Positions 36,688 to 44,042 of a stretch of DNA of 64,000 nucleotides are shown one piece after another. The stretch spans positions 62,001 through 126,000 of the forward strand of contig NZ_JADBEB010000001.1 of assembly GCF_014874095.1 (NCBI RefSeq). Reading direction: 5' to 3'. The first letter of the stretch is position 1. Each line of letters opens with the position of its first letter. The notes under the pieces are model-generated. The model had not been told where the DNA came from. It did not search any database and saw nothing but the letters and a program-made list of their open reading frames with translations. The stretch comes from Plantactinospora soyae (GTDB lineage Bacteria; Actinomycetota; Actinomycetes; Mycobacteriales; Micromonosporaceae). The translations under genes were made by a program, and so were the position numbers.

Positions 36688-36909
36688 CTAGGGTCCGTCG
36701 TCGACCTGCCGCTGGTGCGGCCGATGCTTCCGGATGTACTCCTCGACGTCGCTCCTAAGCCAAATCGCTCCAGCGGTCAGCACCTGGTACGGCTTCGGAA
36801 ACTTCGGGTTCGCGGTGATCTGCTTCAACCGCGATCGGCTGACGCCGCCCAACAACTCCATCACCTCAGCCGGCCCCGCGAGCGGGCCGGGCGGACGGTC
36901 GGCGGGCAT
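36688..36909 (-). CDS. Small AlpA/MerR-like helix-turn-helix protein
   Basis: 73 residues from ATG 36909. GPAEVMELLGGVSRSRLKQI is followed by PKFPKPYQVLTAGAIWLRSDVEEYI, the AlpA/excisionase-type winged HTH: helix, turn, then FPKP and W-x-x-x-(D/E)-V-E-x-W/Y. Such proteins regulate or excise integrated elements. No integrase is in the window. A longer N terminus (GTG 36927 or ATG 36969) is possible. Confidence 0.82.
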   Translation of the reverse strand: MPADRPPGPLAGPAEVMELLGGVSRSRLKQITANPKFPKPYQVLTAGAIWLRSDVEEYIRKHRPHQRQVDDGP

Positions 36910-37049
36910 GCCCAAGATGGTCCCCACGCCTAGGCCTCCCCATGTTGGGACTGCCCATGCATGGCTCCCCATATTGACAGGGGGATGAGGCTCGGGGACG
37001 ATCCAGGACAGGCCCCCTGCCTGGTCGCACATGCCGGCGCCGGGCGGGG

Positions 37050-37364
37050 GTGCCGCATTCTCAGTCGAGCCGGGGAGGACCTTTGCTGCATCACGCGTTC
37101 CATCCGCCCGAGCAACCCTCGCTAACGCCCGAGCAGCGGACGGAGCGTCTGAAGGCTGAACTTGCCTCCTGCCAACAAGCCCTGTGCGCGCTCCAGTCCG
37201 AGCTGACGGAGGCCAAAAGCAGGCTTGGGATGATCAGCCGGATAGCGCGAGACGTCGAGCGGACCCGTCGAGCCCCCGGAGTTTCGTGGGCCGCAGTCCG
37301 AGCAGCGTTGTACGCCCGGCCAGGGAAACCCCCGGACCGCGGGCCGGACTTACCGATCTTGTGA
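37050..37364 (+). CDS. Small coiled-coil protein
   Basis: 104 residues. The middle (LKAELASCQQALCALQSELT) is a heptad-patterned coiled coil and the tail reads VSWAAVRAALYARPGK. Unknown family. Two damaged relatives lie at 33880 and 39018, so it belongs to a locally multiplied gene. The first ATG may be too early: the pattern that has relatives starts near residue 30. Confidence 0.6.
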   Translation: MPHSQSSRGGPLLHHAFHPPEQPSLTPEQRTERLKAELASCQQALCALQSELTEAKSRLGMISRIARDVERTRRAPGVSWAAVRAALYARPGKPPDRGPDLPIL

Positions 37365-37396
37365 CCGCAACAAGGCCCGAGGCCGCACCTGGACCC

Positions 37397-37420
37397 ATTT
37401 CCCCCGCATATCGGGGAAAT
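37397..37420 (+). terminator. Possible terminator after coiled-coil gene
   Basis: ATTTCCCC, an eight-base loop and GGGGAAAT, 32 bp after the stop. The stem is short. Confidence 0.4.
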
Positions 37421-37477
37421 ACATCCTTGAGGATGTCGCTCATGCCCCTGGTCAACGCGCTCCCCTTGGCGCTTTGC

Positions 37478-37865
37478 GCCCAGTGGGTGCCCCAGCGAGT
37501 ACCCCGGCCGGCGCGTCGAGCAGGATCCAGCGTACGACGTTCAGGCCGAGGCGCGTACGCAGTCGGGGCAGGAACCGATTCGGCAGGTACGCCATCCCCG
37601 GCATATCGCCGTACCCGACGGTCTGGCTGCGGCGGGCGACGTCACCGCCGAGCAGCAGGTGCTCAATCATGCCCTGCGCGCACACCGCCTCGATCAGCTC
37701 GATCAACGCGCTGTCCGGCCGCTCCCGGCGCCGTGCCATCCCGCCATAGCCCAGGTACGCGCCCCGCTGGGTGCGAGTTCCACGTACAGCCCCGGATCAG
37801 GGGCACGGTCGGCATGCGCGCAGCACGACCCGTCCCGCAGCAGCCCCATCAGCCTCCAGCAGGTC
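37478..37865 (-). pseudogene. Phosphotriesterase fragment, copy A
   Basis: Corresponds to the C-terminal third of the gene at 44043: DPGLYVELAPSGA, RPDSALIELIEAVCAQGM and HLLLGGDVARRSQTVGYG. The N-terminal metal-binding half is missing and the end differs, so it cannot be active. About 85% DNA identity by eye. Confidence 0.85.
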
Positions 37866-37968
37866 GGGACCTCGGCGCGGGCCGGCGCCGTACCCCAAGT
37901 CCGCCAGCGCCCAGGGACGCGACACCAGGGCCGCCCGGCGGACCCGGCGCATGACGGCATTTTTGACA

Positions 37969-37996
37969 TTGACGCTGGACGATAGCCAAGGATAAT
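37969..37996 (+). promoter_or_regulatory. Promoter of secreted four-Cys gene, copy 1
   Basis: TTGACG (37969-37974), 16 bases, GATAAT (37991-37996). The same arrangement stands before copy 2 at 43373. The operator at 38004 lies just downstream. Confidence 0.7.
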
Positions 37997-38003
37997 TCCT
38001 CGA

Positions 38004-38017
38004 GGAAAGCGCTTTCC
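38004..38017. promoter_or_regulatory. LacI-family operator, copy 1
   Basis: GGAAAGCGCTTTCC, a perfect palindrome with the central CG typical of LacI-family sites, placed over the expected transcription start. An identical site is at 43407. Confidence 0.75.
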
Positions 38018-38086
38018 GAAGACATGCCGGGGCGGCAGGGATGACGTTTGCGCCTGCCTGCGCGCTCGGCCACGAGAGGAGACCGC

Positions 38087-38527
38087 GTGAGACCCAGACT
38101 GCTCGCTTCCGTGACCGCGACGATCCGCACCGCCGCGATCACGGCAACCGGTGGCGCCGGTAAGAACTCCACCGTCCGCAGAGTCCTGGGGGCACTGGTG
38201 ATACTCCCGCTGGTGGCCGTCGCCCTGGCCGTCGCCCAGCCCGCTCAGGCCGAGCCCGGCTTCACCACGACACCGCCCGAGGGCTGCCACCTATACCACT
38301 ACGTGCACCAGGGCTTCACCTACGCCTCGGAGACCTATTGCGTCAGAACAGGCGGTTTGCACCGCGCGGCGGCACGCTGCGCCGATGGCCGGGTCGTCTA
38401 TGGCTGGACCGAGGAGATGGCCTACTTCCTGATGTCCAAGGCCGAGTGCCGTTCCGGCGGCGGATGGGACGGCGGCACTCCGATTCCGGCCGTCGAGATC
38501 TGGGGCGAGTTCTGGCTCGACTGGTAA
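38087..38527 (+). CDS. Small secreted four-cysteine protein, copy 1
   Basis: 146 residues from GTG 38087 (AGAGGAG, spacing 5). A long basic n-region, then a hydrophobic stretch VLGALVILPLVAVALAVA and a cut after AQA give a mature protein of 91 residues beginning EPGFTTTPP. It has four cysteines (GCHL, TYC, ARC, AEC) that probably pair, and ends with PIPAVEIWGEFW. 79% identical in the mature part to the copy at 43490. I do not recognise the family. A LacI-type operator suggests sugar-dependent expression. Confidence 0.82.
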   Translation: MRPRLLASVTATIRTAAITATGGAGKNSTVRRVLGALVILPLVAVALAVAQPAQAEPGFTTTPPEGCHLYHYVHQGFTYASETYCVRTGGLHRAAARCADGRVVYGWTEEMAYFLMSKAECRSGGGWDGGTPIPAVEIWGEFWLDW

Positions 38528-38549
38528 GCGGGTTCAACACGCTGACTCC

Positions 38550-38584
38550 GTCGACCGTCACCTCCGCTGCGAGTGACGGTCGAC
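38550..38584 (+). terminator. Terminator, secreted-protein cassette copy 1
   Basis: GTCGACCGTCAC, 11-base loop, GTGACGGTCGAC: a 12-bp perfect stem 23 bp after the stop, conserved in all three cassette copies. Confidence 0.85.
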
Positions 38585-38642
38585 TGGTGGCTGAACTCGG
38601 GCCGTCGTCACACCGTGACCCAGCCGGCTTGGACCCGACGGT

Positions 38643-38700
38643 CAGCCGCTGGTGCCCCAAGCAAGTACCCGGTCCGGCGCGTCAACCAGGATCCGGTGGG
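38643..38700 (-). pseudogene. Phosphotriesterase fragment, copy B (extreme C terminus)
   Basis: The minus strand reads HRILVDAPDRVLAWGTSG and stops, matching the last residues RRILVDAPARVLAWGTSG of the gene at 44043. It follows the cassette terminator just as the full gene follows copy 2. Confidence 0.8.
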
Positions 38701-38738
38701 CAGACGCCCGGCGGTGTTCGTCCGGCAGGTGGTCCACG

Positions 38739-38960
38739 CGTTCAACGAGCGCCTGTCGGGCATTGTCCCGAATAACCTCGATCGCGCCGCCCACCTTCCC
38801 CCGCGTCCAGGGGAGCGCCGGAACGGCAGGGCCGGCAGCAGATGGATCGCCGTGACCGGCGTGGCCGGGTGCCAGGTGCGGTGTACCTCCCCGGTGAGGA
38901 CCGCGATCATCGCCGCGCCGAGTCCGGTCGCCGCCAGTCCCGGCACCACGGCATGCCATC
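38739..38960 (-). pseudogene. Deleted remnant of a histidine kinase gene
   Basis: Two blocks match the kinase at 22054-23445: 38739-38818 equals about 22629-22713, and 38819-38960 equals about 23005-23150. Residues such as HRTWHPATPVTAIHLLPALPF correspond to HRNWQPATLVTALHLLPSLLF. About 300 bp between them are missing. Confidence 0.8.
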
Positions 38961-39017
38961 GGCTGCCCGAGGGGTGTCGAGTCCCGCCTAGTCTCCGCAG
39001 GTCCGACGAGTGGACCG

Positions 39018-39109
39018 GGCCCGACGTGTCCATCGCTGCCATCCGAGCGGCGCTCTACGCCCGACCAGACCGGCTCGGCGATCTCGGGGCCGACCTACAC
39101 GTCTCGTAA
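39018..39109 (+). pseudogene. Tail fragment of the small coiled-coil gene
   Basis: VSIAAIRAALYARPDRLGD and the following GADLHVS align with VSWAAVRAALYARPGKPPD and GPDLPIL at the end of the gene at 37050. The N-terminal coiled coil is absent. Confidence 0.7.
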
Positions 39110-39203
39110 GCCCAGCGGCGGACGCTTTCATGAAACTCTTGAGCTCTTGCACGATCCCCTCGCTGCTGGACGGTCACCGCAATTTTCGTGTTGCAATCGG
39201 GGC

Positions 39204-40109
39204 ATGTCCCTGGACGAGCTTCGCGACCTGCTGGAACGACATGTACGTCCTGATTTGACCACTGTCATCGACGGTGTCCGGGTCTGCAAGGTCGACGACA
39301 GCGCTTCGCCGGTGTCGTCGATGTCCGGCACGGTGCTGGCGGTCATCGCCCGGGGTGGCAAGCGTCTCGCCCTGGGGGACCGGGTGTTCGAGTACGGCGT
39401 CGGTCAGTACCTCGTCGCCTCGATCGACCTCCCGGTGACGGGGCACGTCATCGACGCCGCTCCGGGCCACCCCGCGCTCGGTTTCGGGATGACCCTGGAA
39501 CCTGCTGCCATCGCGGAATTGCTGCTGCAGGTCGGGCCGGGGGATCTGCCACGGTCCCCCGCTACCGCACGGCCGGGAATCACGGTCAGTGACGCCCCAG
39601 ACGAGTTGCTCGACGCCATCGTGCGGCTGCTGCGCCTACTCGACCGGCCACGGGACCGGAAGGCACTGGTCCCGTTGTACAAGCGCGAGATCCTCTGGCG
39701 GTTGATGACCGGGGAACAAGGTGACGTCGTCCGTCAGCTCGGCCTCGCGGACAGCAGCCTGAGCCACATCACGAGGGCGGTACGGTGGATTCGGGAGAAC
39801 TACACCCGGCCGTTCCGGGTCGAGGAAGTAGCACAGCTCTCGGGGTTGAGTGTCTCCGCGTTCCACCGGAATTTCCAGGCGGTGACGGCAATGAGCCCGA
39901 TCCAGTTCCAAAAGCACATCCGGCTACAGGCGGCGAGATTGCTGCTGGCGAACAATCCTAACGACATCACCGGCGTCGGCAATCGCGTCGGATACGACAA
40001 TCCGTCCCAGTTCAGCCGTGAGTATCGGCGCCTGTTCGGTGCTCCGCCCAGCCTTGATGCGGTACGCATGCGTGATGGAGTCGATCCCGCTGCTACGGCG
40101 CTGCCCTGA
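39204..40109 (+). CDS. AraC-family transcriptional regulator
   Basis: 301 residues from ATG 39204. The AraC_N-type domain (about 10-160: DRVFEYGVGQYLVASIDLPV, HPALGF) is followed by two HTH units: RPFRVEEVAQLSGLSVSAFH, then NDITGVGNRVGYDNPSQFSRE. Such regulators usually control neighbouring reductase genes; the F420-type reductase and aldo/keto reductase downstream are candidates. Confidence 0.94.
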   Translation: MSLDELRDLLERHVRPDLTTVIDGVRVCKVDDSASPVSSMSGTVLAVIARGGKRLALGDRVFEYGVGQYLVASIDLPVTGHVIDAAPGHPALGFGMTLEPAAIAELLLQVGPGDLPRSPATARPGITVSDAPDELLDAIVRLLRLLDRPRDRKALVPLYKREILWRLMTGEQGDVVRQLGLADSSLSHITRAVRWIRENYTRPFRVEEVAQLSGLSVSAFHRNFQAVTAMSPIQFQKHIRLQAARLLLANNPNDITGVGNRVGYDNPSQFSREYRRLFGAPPSLDAVRMRDGVDPAATALP

Positions 40110-40244
40110 CGTCGCCTGGGCGAAGAGGAATGTGCAGCCAAACGAGACGATTTCGCTAGCACGGCGGTTGCGGCTCTGTTTTCCTGGAGTTACCGGAACG
40201 TGCCACGGATTCCGAGGCAGTCACCAGGAAGCAGGAGGCGGGCA

Positions 40245-40370
40245 ATGAAGGTCACCGAACAGACACCGACCGCCTCCAGGGGGAGAAGTATGAAGTACCG
40301 CACGCTGGGCCGGGCCGGAATTGAGGGTGGCGGCCTGCCCCTCGACGACGAGCGGCCGACCGGACTGTGA
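40245..40370 (+). pseudogene. Truncated aldo/keto reductase start, coupled to next gene
   Basis: 41 codons from ATG 40245 with GCAGGAGG upstream. The inner segment MKYRTLGRAGIE matches the first residues of the reductase at 40946 (MKYRSLGRTGIE), including the preceding GGGGAGAA. After 12 matching residues it diverges and stops. The stop overlaps the GTG of the next gene (GTGA), so its translation may still drive that gene. Confidence 0.7.
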
Positions 40371-40816
40371 CCGTGGACAATGCCGTCGCGCACGCCCTCG
40401 CCATCGGACCGGACTCTTCGGCGGCTGAGCGCACCATCGATATCACAACGCTGGGCGCACGCAGCGGCATTCCGCGCCGCATCGAAATCTGGTTCCACCG
40501 CGTTGACAACCGCTGGTACCTGAGCGGCATGCCCGGACCCCGCAGTTGGTACGCGAACGTGCGCGCTCATCCGCGGTTCATGGTGCACCTGAAGCATGGG
40601 GTCAAGGCCGACCTGCCCGCGACCGCGGTGCCGGTCGACGAGCCGACACGACGGCGGGTTATCGCCGCAGTACTCGACCTACAGAACCGGCCCGAGTTCG
40701 CGGCGCGGGTAAACCAGCGCCAGGAGTTCGACGACTGGTTCGCGCGTAGCCCGCTGGTCGAGATCGTGTTCGACGACGAGGCGTTGCGGACGGCGTCCTC
40801 GGCGCAGTCCGGATAG
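40367..40816 (+). CDS. Deazaflavin (F420)-dependent nitroreductase-family protein
   Basis: 149 residues from GTG 40367, overlapping the upstream stop. The split-barrel pattern TIDITTLGARSGIPRRIEIW and the basic NVRAHPRFMVHLKHG are typical of the DUF385/F420H2-dependent family (Ddn-like). Probably binds F420 or a related cofactor and reduces an unknown substrate. Small size is normal for the family. Confidence 0.85.
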   Translation: MTVDNAVAHALAIGPDSSAAERTIDITTLGARSGIPRRIEIWFHRVDNRWYLSGMPGPRSWYANVRAHPRFMVHLKHGVKADLPATAVPVDEPTRRRVIAAVLDLQNRPEFAARVNQRQEFDDWFARSPLVEIVFDDEALRTASSAQSG

Positions 40817-40942
40817 TCCGAACCTCCGGAGGGATCACGTCGACAGAGCGACCAGACGGGGGTACTGGTCGGCGGCGGGGCAAGGCACCGGCACGGCACC
40901 GACCACTCACCAGTCACTCAACAAACGCCTCCAAAGGGGAGA

Positions 40943-41974
40943 ATGATGAAGTACCGCTCGCTGGGCCGGACCGGAATCGAGGTCAGCCCCTATTGTCTGG
41001 GAGCCATGATGTTCGGCGCCATGGGAAATCCCGACCACGACGACTCGATCCGGATCATCCACAGGGCCCTGGACGCAGGGATCAACTTTATCGACACCGC
41101 CGACGTGTACTCCCAGGGCGAATCCGAGGAAATCGTCGGCAAGGCGCTCAAGGGCCGCCGCGACGACGTCGTGCTCGCCAGCAAGGTGCACTACCCGATG
41201 GGCAATGATCCGAACCACCGGGGAAACTCACGGCGCTGGATCATGACTGCAGTCGAGAATTCCCTGCGCCGCCTGCAGACCGATCACCTCGATCTCTACC
41301 AGGTCCACCGCCCCGACCCGACGGTCGACGTAGAGGAGACGCTGTCTGCCCTGTCCGACCTGATCCACAGCGGCAAGGTCCGCGCGATCGGTGCGTCGGG
41401 CTTCCCAGCTCCGGAAATCGTCGAGGCGCAGTGGGTCGCCGAGCGACGCGGCCTCGAGCGCTTCCGTACCGAGCAGCCGCCGTATTCGATCGTCAACAGG
41501 AGCATCGAACGCGAGGTCCTGCCGGTCTGTCAGCGCTACGGGATGGGCACGCTGGTCTGGAGCCCGCTGGGCCAGGGCCTGCTCACCGGCCGGTACCGCA
41601 AGGGGAAGCAGACGGACAGCCACCGGTCCGGCGGCATGCCGCAGCACTTCAGCGACGAGCGCAAGCTCGACGTGGTCGAACAGCTCATCCCGCTCGCCGA
41701 GAGGGCCGGCCTGCCGCTGACCCACCTCGCGATGGCGTTCGCCATCGCCCACCCGGGCGTGACCTCGGCGATCATCGGGCCGCGCACCATGGAACAACTC
41801 GACGACCTGCTCGCCGGCGCCGACACCACCCTGGACGACGAGATCCTCGACCGGATCGACGAGATCGCTCCGCCCGGTACCGACGCCGCCCCCAACGACG
41901 TGGCCTACACACCGCCGGCCGTCTCGAACGTGAGCCTGCGCCGCCTGCCAGTCGCCGAGCGCTCCGCCGCCTGA
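40943..41974 (+). CDS. Aldo/keto reductase
   Basis: 343 residues; ATG 40943 or 40946. The catalytic tetrad is visible: Asp in DTADVY, Tyr in the same motif, Lys in LASKVHYP and His in YQVHRPD. The C-terminal IIGPRTMEQLDD is the NADP-binding loop. A cytosolic NADPH-dependent carbonyl reductase of unknown substrate. The AraC regulator upstream is the likely controller. Ends in a junction with the secreted-protein remnant. Confidence 0.95.
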   Translation: MMKYRSLGRTGIEVSPYCLGAMMFGAMGNPDHDDSIRIIHRALDAGINFIDTADVYSQGESEEIVGKALKGRRDDVVLASKVHYPMGNDPNHRGNSRRWIMTAVENSLRRLQTDHLDLYQVHRPDPTVDVEETLSALSDLIHSGKVRAIGASGFPAPEIVEAQWVAERRGLERFRTEQPPYSIVNRSIEREVLPVCQRYGMGTLVWSPLGQGLLTGRYRKGKQTDSHRSGGMPQHFSDERKLDVVEQLIPLAERAGLPLTHLAMAFAIAHPGVTSAIIGPRTMEQLDDLLAGADTTLDDEILDRIDEIAPPGTDAAPNDVAYTPPAVSNVSLRRLPVAERSAA

Positions 41975-41996
41975 CCGAGGGGTACGGCGCCAGGGG

Positions 41997-42063
41997 CGCG
42001 CCCGGCGGCGGCACCCCGATCCCGGCCGTCGAAATCTGGGGCGAGTTCTGGCTCGAATACTGA
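41997..42063 (+). pseudogene. 3' remnant of the secreted four-Cys protein, copy 3
   Basis: GGGTPIPAVEIWGEFWLEY and stop match the ends of the copies at 38527 and 43930. Only the last 20 or so codons remain. The cassette terminator follows. Confidence 0.85.
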
Positions 42064-42083
42064 GCGGATTCAACGCTGACTCC

Positions 42084-42118
42084 GTCGACCGTCACATCCG
42101 CAGCGAGTGACGGTCGAC
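42084..42118 (+). terminator. Terminator, cassette copy 3
   Basis: Same 12-bp stem GTCGACCGTCAC/GTGACGGTCGAC with an 11-base loop; it may now end the aldo/keto reductase transcript. Confidence 0.8.
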
Positions 42119-42164
42119 TGGTGCCCGGCTTGAGCACAAGGGGCCGGTCCGAACGACGAGCCGG

Positions 42165-42350
42165 CTCCCGATGCCGCGCCATCCCGTCGTAACCCAGGTA
42201 CGCACCCCGCTGGGCGAGTTCCACGTGCAGCCCCGGATCAGGATCACGGTCGACATGCGCGAGCACGGCCCGTCCCGCAGCAACCCGGCCGGCGCCCAAC
42301 AGGTTGAGGACTTCGGGGCCGGCGCCGTACCTCCAAGCTCGACCATCACA
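42165..42350 (-). pseudogene. Phosphotriesterase fragment, copy C
   Basis: The minus strand reads AVLAHVDRDPDPGLHVELAQ and RGAYLGYDGMARHR, matching the part of the gene at 44043 that carries the HxD-type metal ligands, with a further match at the CTCGACCATCAC end. Both termini are missing. Confidence 0.85.
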
Positions 42351-42453
42351 CCACGCCACTCGCAAACTGGCATTGCAGGACTAGGCTCGTGGCCATCGAT
42401 GGGCGTCCGATCCTGCGGTCGGGCGCGTCGCCGTATCGGACCCTGGAAGCGCT

Positions 42454-43272
42454 GTGCGGGAAGAGCCACGGTACGACTTCGTCGGTGGCCTGGTCGTCGC
42501 CCTGATCGGTGCCGCCGCCGGTGGCCTCATCGGGCTGCTCGGCGGAAACCTGCTGGCGGTGCTGCTCCTGGCGTCCTACGGTGCGATACCCGGCGTTTTC
42601 TGGGCGTTCGCCCCACCCGAGGAGCGCGGCCGGCCGGCCCGCCCGAGGGTGCTCAGCCCACGGCAGCAGAAGGCGCGGGAGCGGCAGTTGCGCCGCCACG
42701 AGCGGCGGCTGGCCCGGCGGGAGCGGCGTCGTCAACGCCGGCAAAAGACGGCTGACACGACCGCTCGCCTGCTGACGTCCGCCTGGTTCGGCGGCGCGAC
42801 CGGCTGGTTTGCCTCGGTCCCGCTGCTGCTGGTCGCCGCCGCGTGCGGGCTCGCCCCGGGGATCAGCCCCCCGCTCGCCATGCTGCCCCTGCCGCTACTG
42901 ACCGCGGCGGTGGCCGGGGTGGTACAAGGGTTCGCGGGACGGACGGGCGGGTGGTGGAACACCGCCTGGGATCTCGTGCGGCGGAGCCTGCCGGCCGCGT
43001 TGCTCGTACTGAGCGTTCCTGGGCTCGCGCTCGGCTGGACACTGGCGATGCCGCTGGCCGGGGCGGCCGTCTGGCTCGGGCTGGCGCGTACCACCGCCTG
43101 GATCTGGGTGGTGCTCCCGGTCACCCTGCTCGGCTACTTCGCCGCCACGGTCGTTTGGCGCCGGGTCCTGCTACGTACCGATCGCCGCCCTGGCAGTGGC
43201 GGTGGAGGCCGACCGCGCTCCATCGGCGGCGGATCCTGGGACGACGTCGACGGCAGCACCTGGGAAGGCTGA
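42454..43272 (+). CDS. Polytopic membrane protein with basic cytoplasmic helix
   Basis: 272 residues from GTG 42454. Two membrane segments in residues 8-50, then a highly basic helix of about 45 residues (RRHERRLARRERRRQRRQK), then four to five more segments to about residue 235, and a Gly-rich tail. I do not recognise a family. Isolated between phosphotriesterase fragments and the second secreted-protein cassette, so it may have arrived with them. Confidence 0.7.
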   Translation: MREEPRYDFVGGLVVALIGAAAGGLIGLLGGNLLAVLLLASYGAIPGVFWAFAPPEERGRPARPRVLSPRQQKARERQLRRHERRLARRERRRQRRQKTADTTARLLTSAWFGGATGWFASVPLLLVAAACGLAPGISPPLAMLPLPLLTAAVAGVVQGFAGRTGGWWNTAWDLVRRSLPAALLVLSVPGLALGWTLAMPLAGAAVWLGLARTTAWIWVVLPVTLLGYFAATVVWRRVLLRTDRRPGSGGGGRPRSIGGGSWDDVDGSTWEG

Positions 43273-43372
43273 CCGGCAAGTCGCGGCGCCCACACCGCCG
43301 TACCGAGCAGCCGTTACATCACCTGCGGGTCTGTGCGCACGGCGGACCCGGCGGATGACGGCATTTTTGACA

Positions 43373-43400
43373 TTGACGCTGTCCGATAGCCAGAGATAAT
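43373..43400 (+). promoter_or_regulatory. Promoter of secreted four-Cys gene, copy 2
   Basis: TTGACG (43373-43378), 16 bases, GATAAT (43395-43400), conserved with copy 1. Confidence 0.7.
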
Positions 43401-43406
43401 CATGCA

Positions 43407-43420
43407 GGAAAGCGCTTTCC
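43407..43420. promoter_or_regulatory. LacI-family operator, copy 2
   Basis: GGAAAGCGCTTTCC, identical to the site at 38004 and at the same distance from the -10 within a few bases. Confidence 0.75.
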
Positions 43421-43489
43421 ATTGATCTGCCTGGGCGGCAGGGATGACGCATGCGCCTGCCTGCACGCTCGACCACGAGAGGAGACCGC

Positions 43490-43930
43490 GTGAGACCCAG
43501 ACCGCTCGCTTCCGTGACCGCAATGATCCGCGCCGCCGCGATCACCGCAACCGGTGCCGCCGGCAAGAACTCCAACATGCGCAAAATCCTGCGGGCACTA
43601 GTGATCGTTCCGCTGGTGGCCGGCGCCCTGGCCGTCGCCCAGCCCGCTCAGGCCGACCCCGGCTACACCACGACCCCGCCCCAGGGCTGCTACCTGGGCC
43701 ACTACGTGCACCAGGGCTTCACCTACGCCTCGCAGACCTATTGCACGAGAATGGGCGGCTTGCATCGCGCGGTGGCACGCTGTTCCGATGGCCGGGTCGT
43801 CTACGGCTATGTCGAGGAGATGGACTACTTCCTGATGTCCAGGGCCGAGTGCCGTACCGGCGTCGGATGGGACGGCGGCCCCCCGATTCCGGCCGTAGAA
43901 ATTTGGGGCGAATTCTGGTCCGATTACTGA
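43490..43930 (+). CDS. Small secreted four-cysteine protein, copy 2
   Basis: 146 residues from GTG 43490 (AGAGGAG upstream). An internal ATG at 43577 would give a shorter, more usual signal peptide MRKILRALVIVPLVAGALA; copy 1 has no start codon there. The mature part begins DPGYTTTPP after AQA, with cysteines in GCYL, TYC, ARC and AEC. Converges with the phosphotriesterase gene, whose fragments accompany every copy of this cassette. Function unknown. Confidence 0.82.
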   Translation: MRPRPLASVTAMIRAAAITATGAAGKNSNMRKILRALVIVPLVAGALAVAQPAQADPGYTTTPPQGCYLGHYVHQGFTYASQTYCTRMGGLHRAVARCSDGRVVYGYVEEMDYFLMSRAECRTGVGWDGGPPIPAVEIWGEFWSDY

Positions 43931-43952
43931 GCGGGTTCAGCACACCGACTCC

Positions 43953-43987
43953 GTCGACCGTCACCTCCGCTGCGAGTGACGGTCGAC
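43953..43987 (+). terminator. Terminator, cassette copy 2
   Basis: 12-bp stem GTCGACCGTCAC/GTGACGGTCGAC, 22 bp after the stop; being palindromic it can also serve the convergent sugar operon that ends at 44043. Confidence 0.85.
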
Positions 43988-44042
43988 TGGTGTCTGAACC
44001 AGCCGTCGTCACACCGTGGCCCAGCCGGCTCGGACCCGACGG

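Noticed and set aside
36036-36758. Plus-strand frame with ATG 36540 near AGGAGG
   Set aside because: The ribosome site touches the start codon, the product is low-complexity and most of it overlaps real genes on the other strand.
33008-37420. Complete integrative element with att sites and tRNA target
   Set aside because: No integrase, no tRNA gene and no clear att core were found, only an AlpA-like gene and flanking gene copies.
37934-43987. CRISPR array or integron-like cassettes
   Set aside because: Repeats are whole gene cassettes of unequal spacing, not short regular repeats with spacers, and no integrase or attC-like site is seen.
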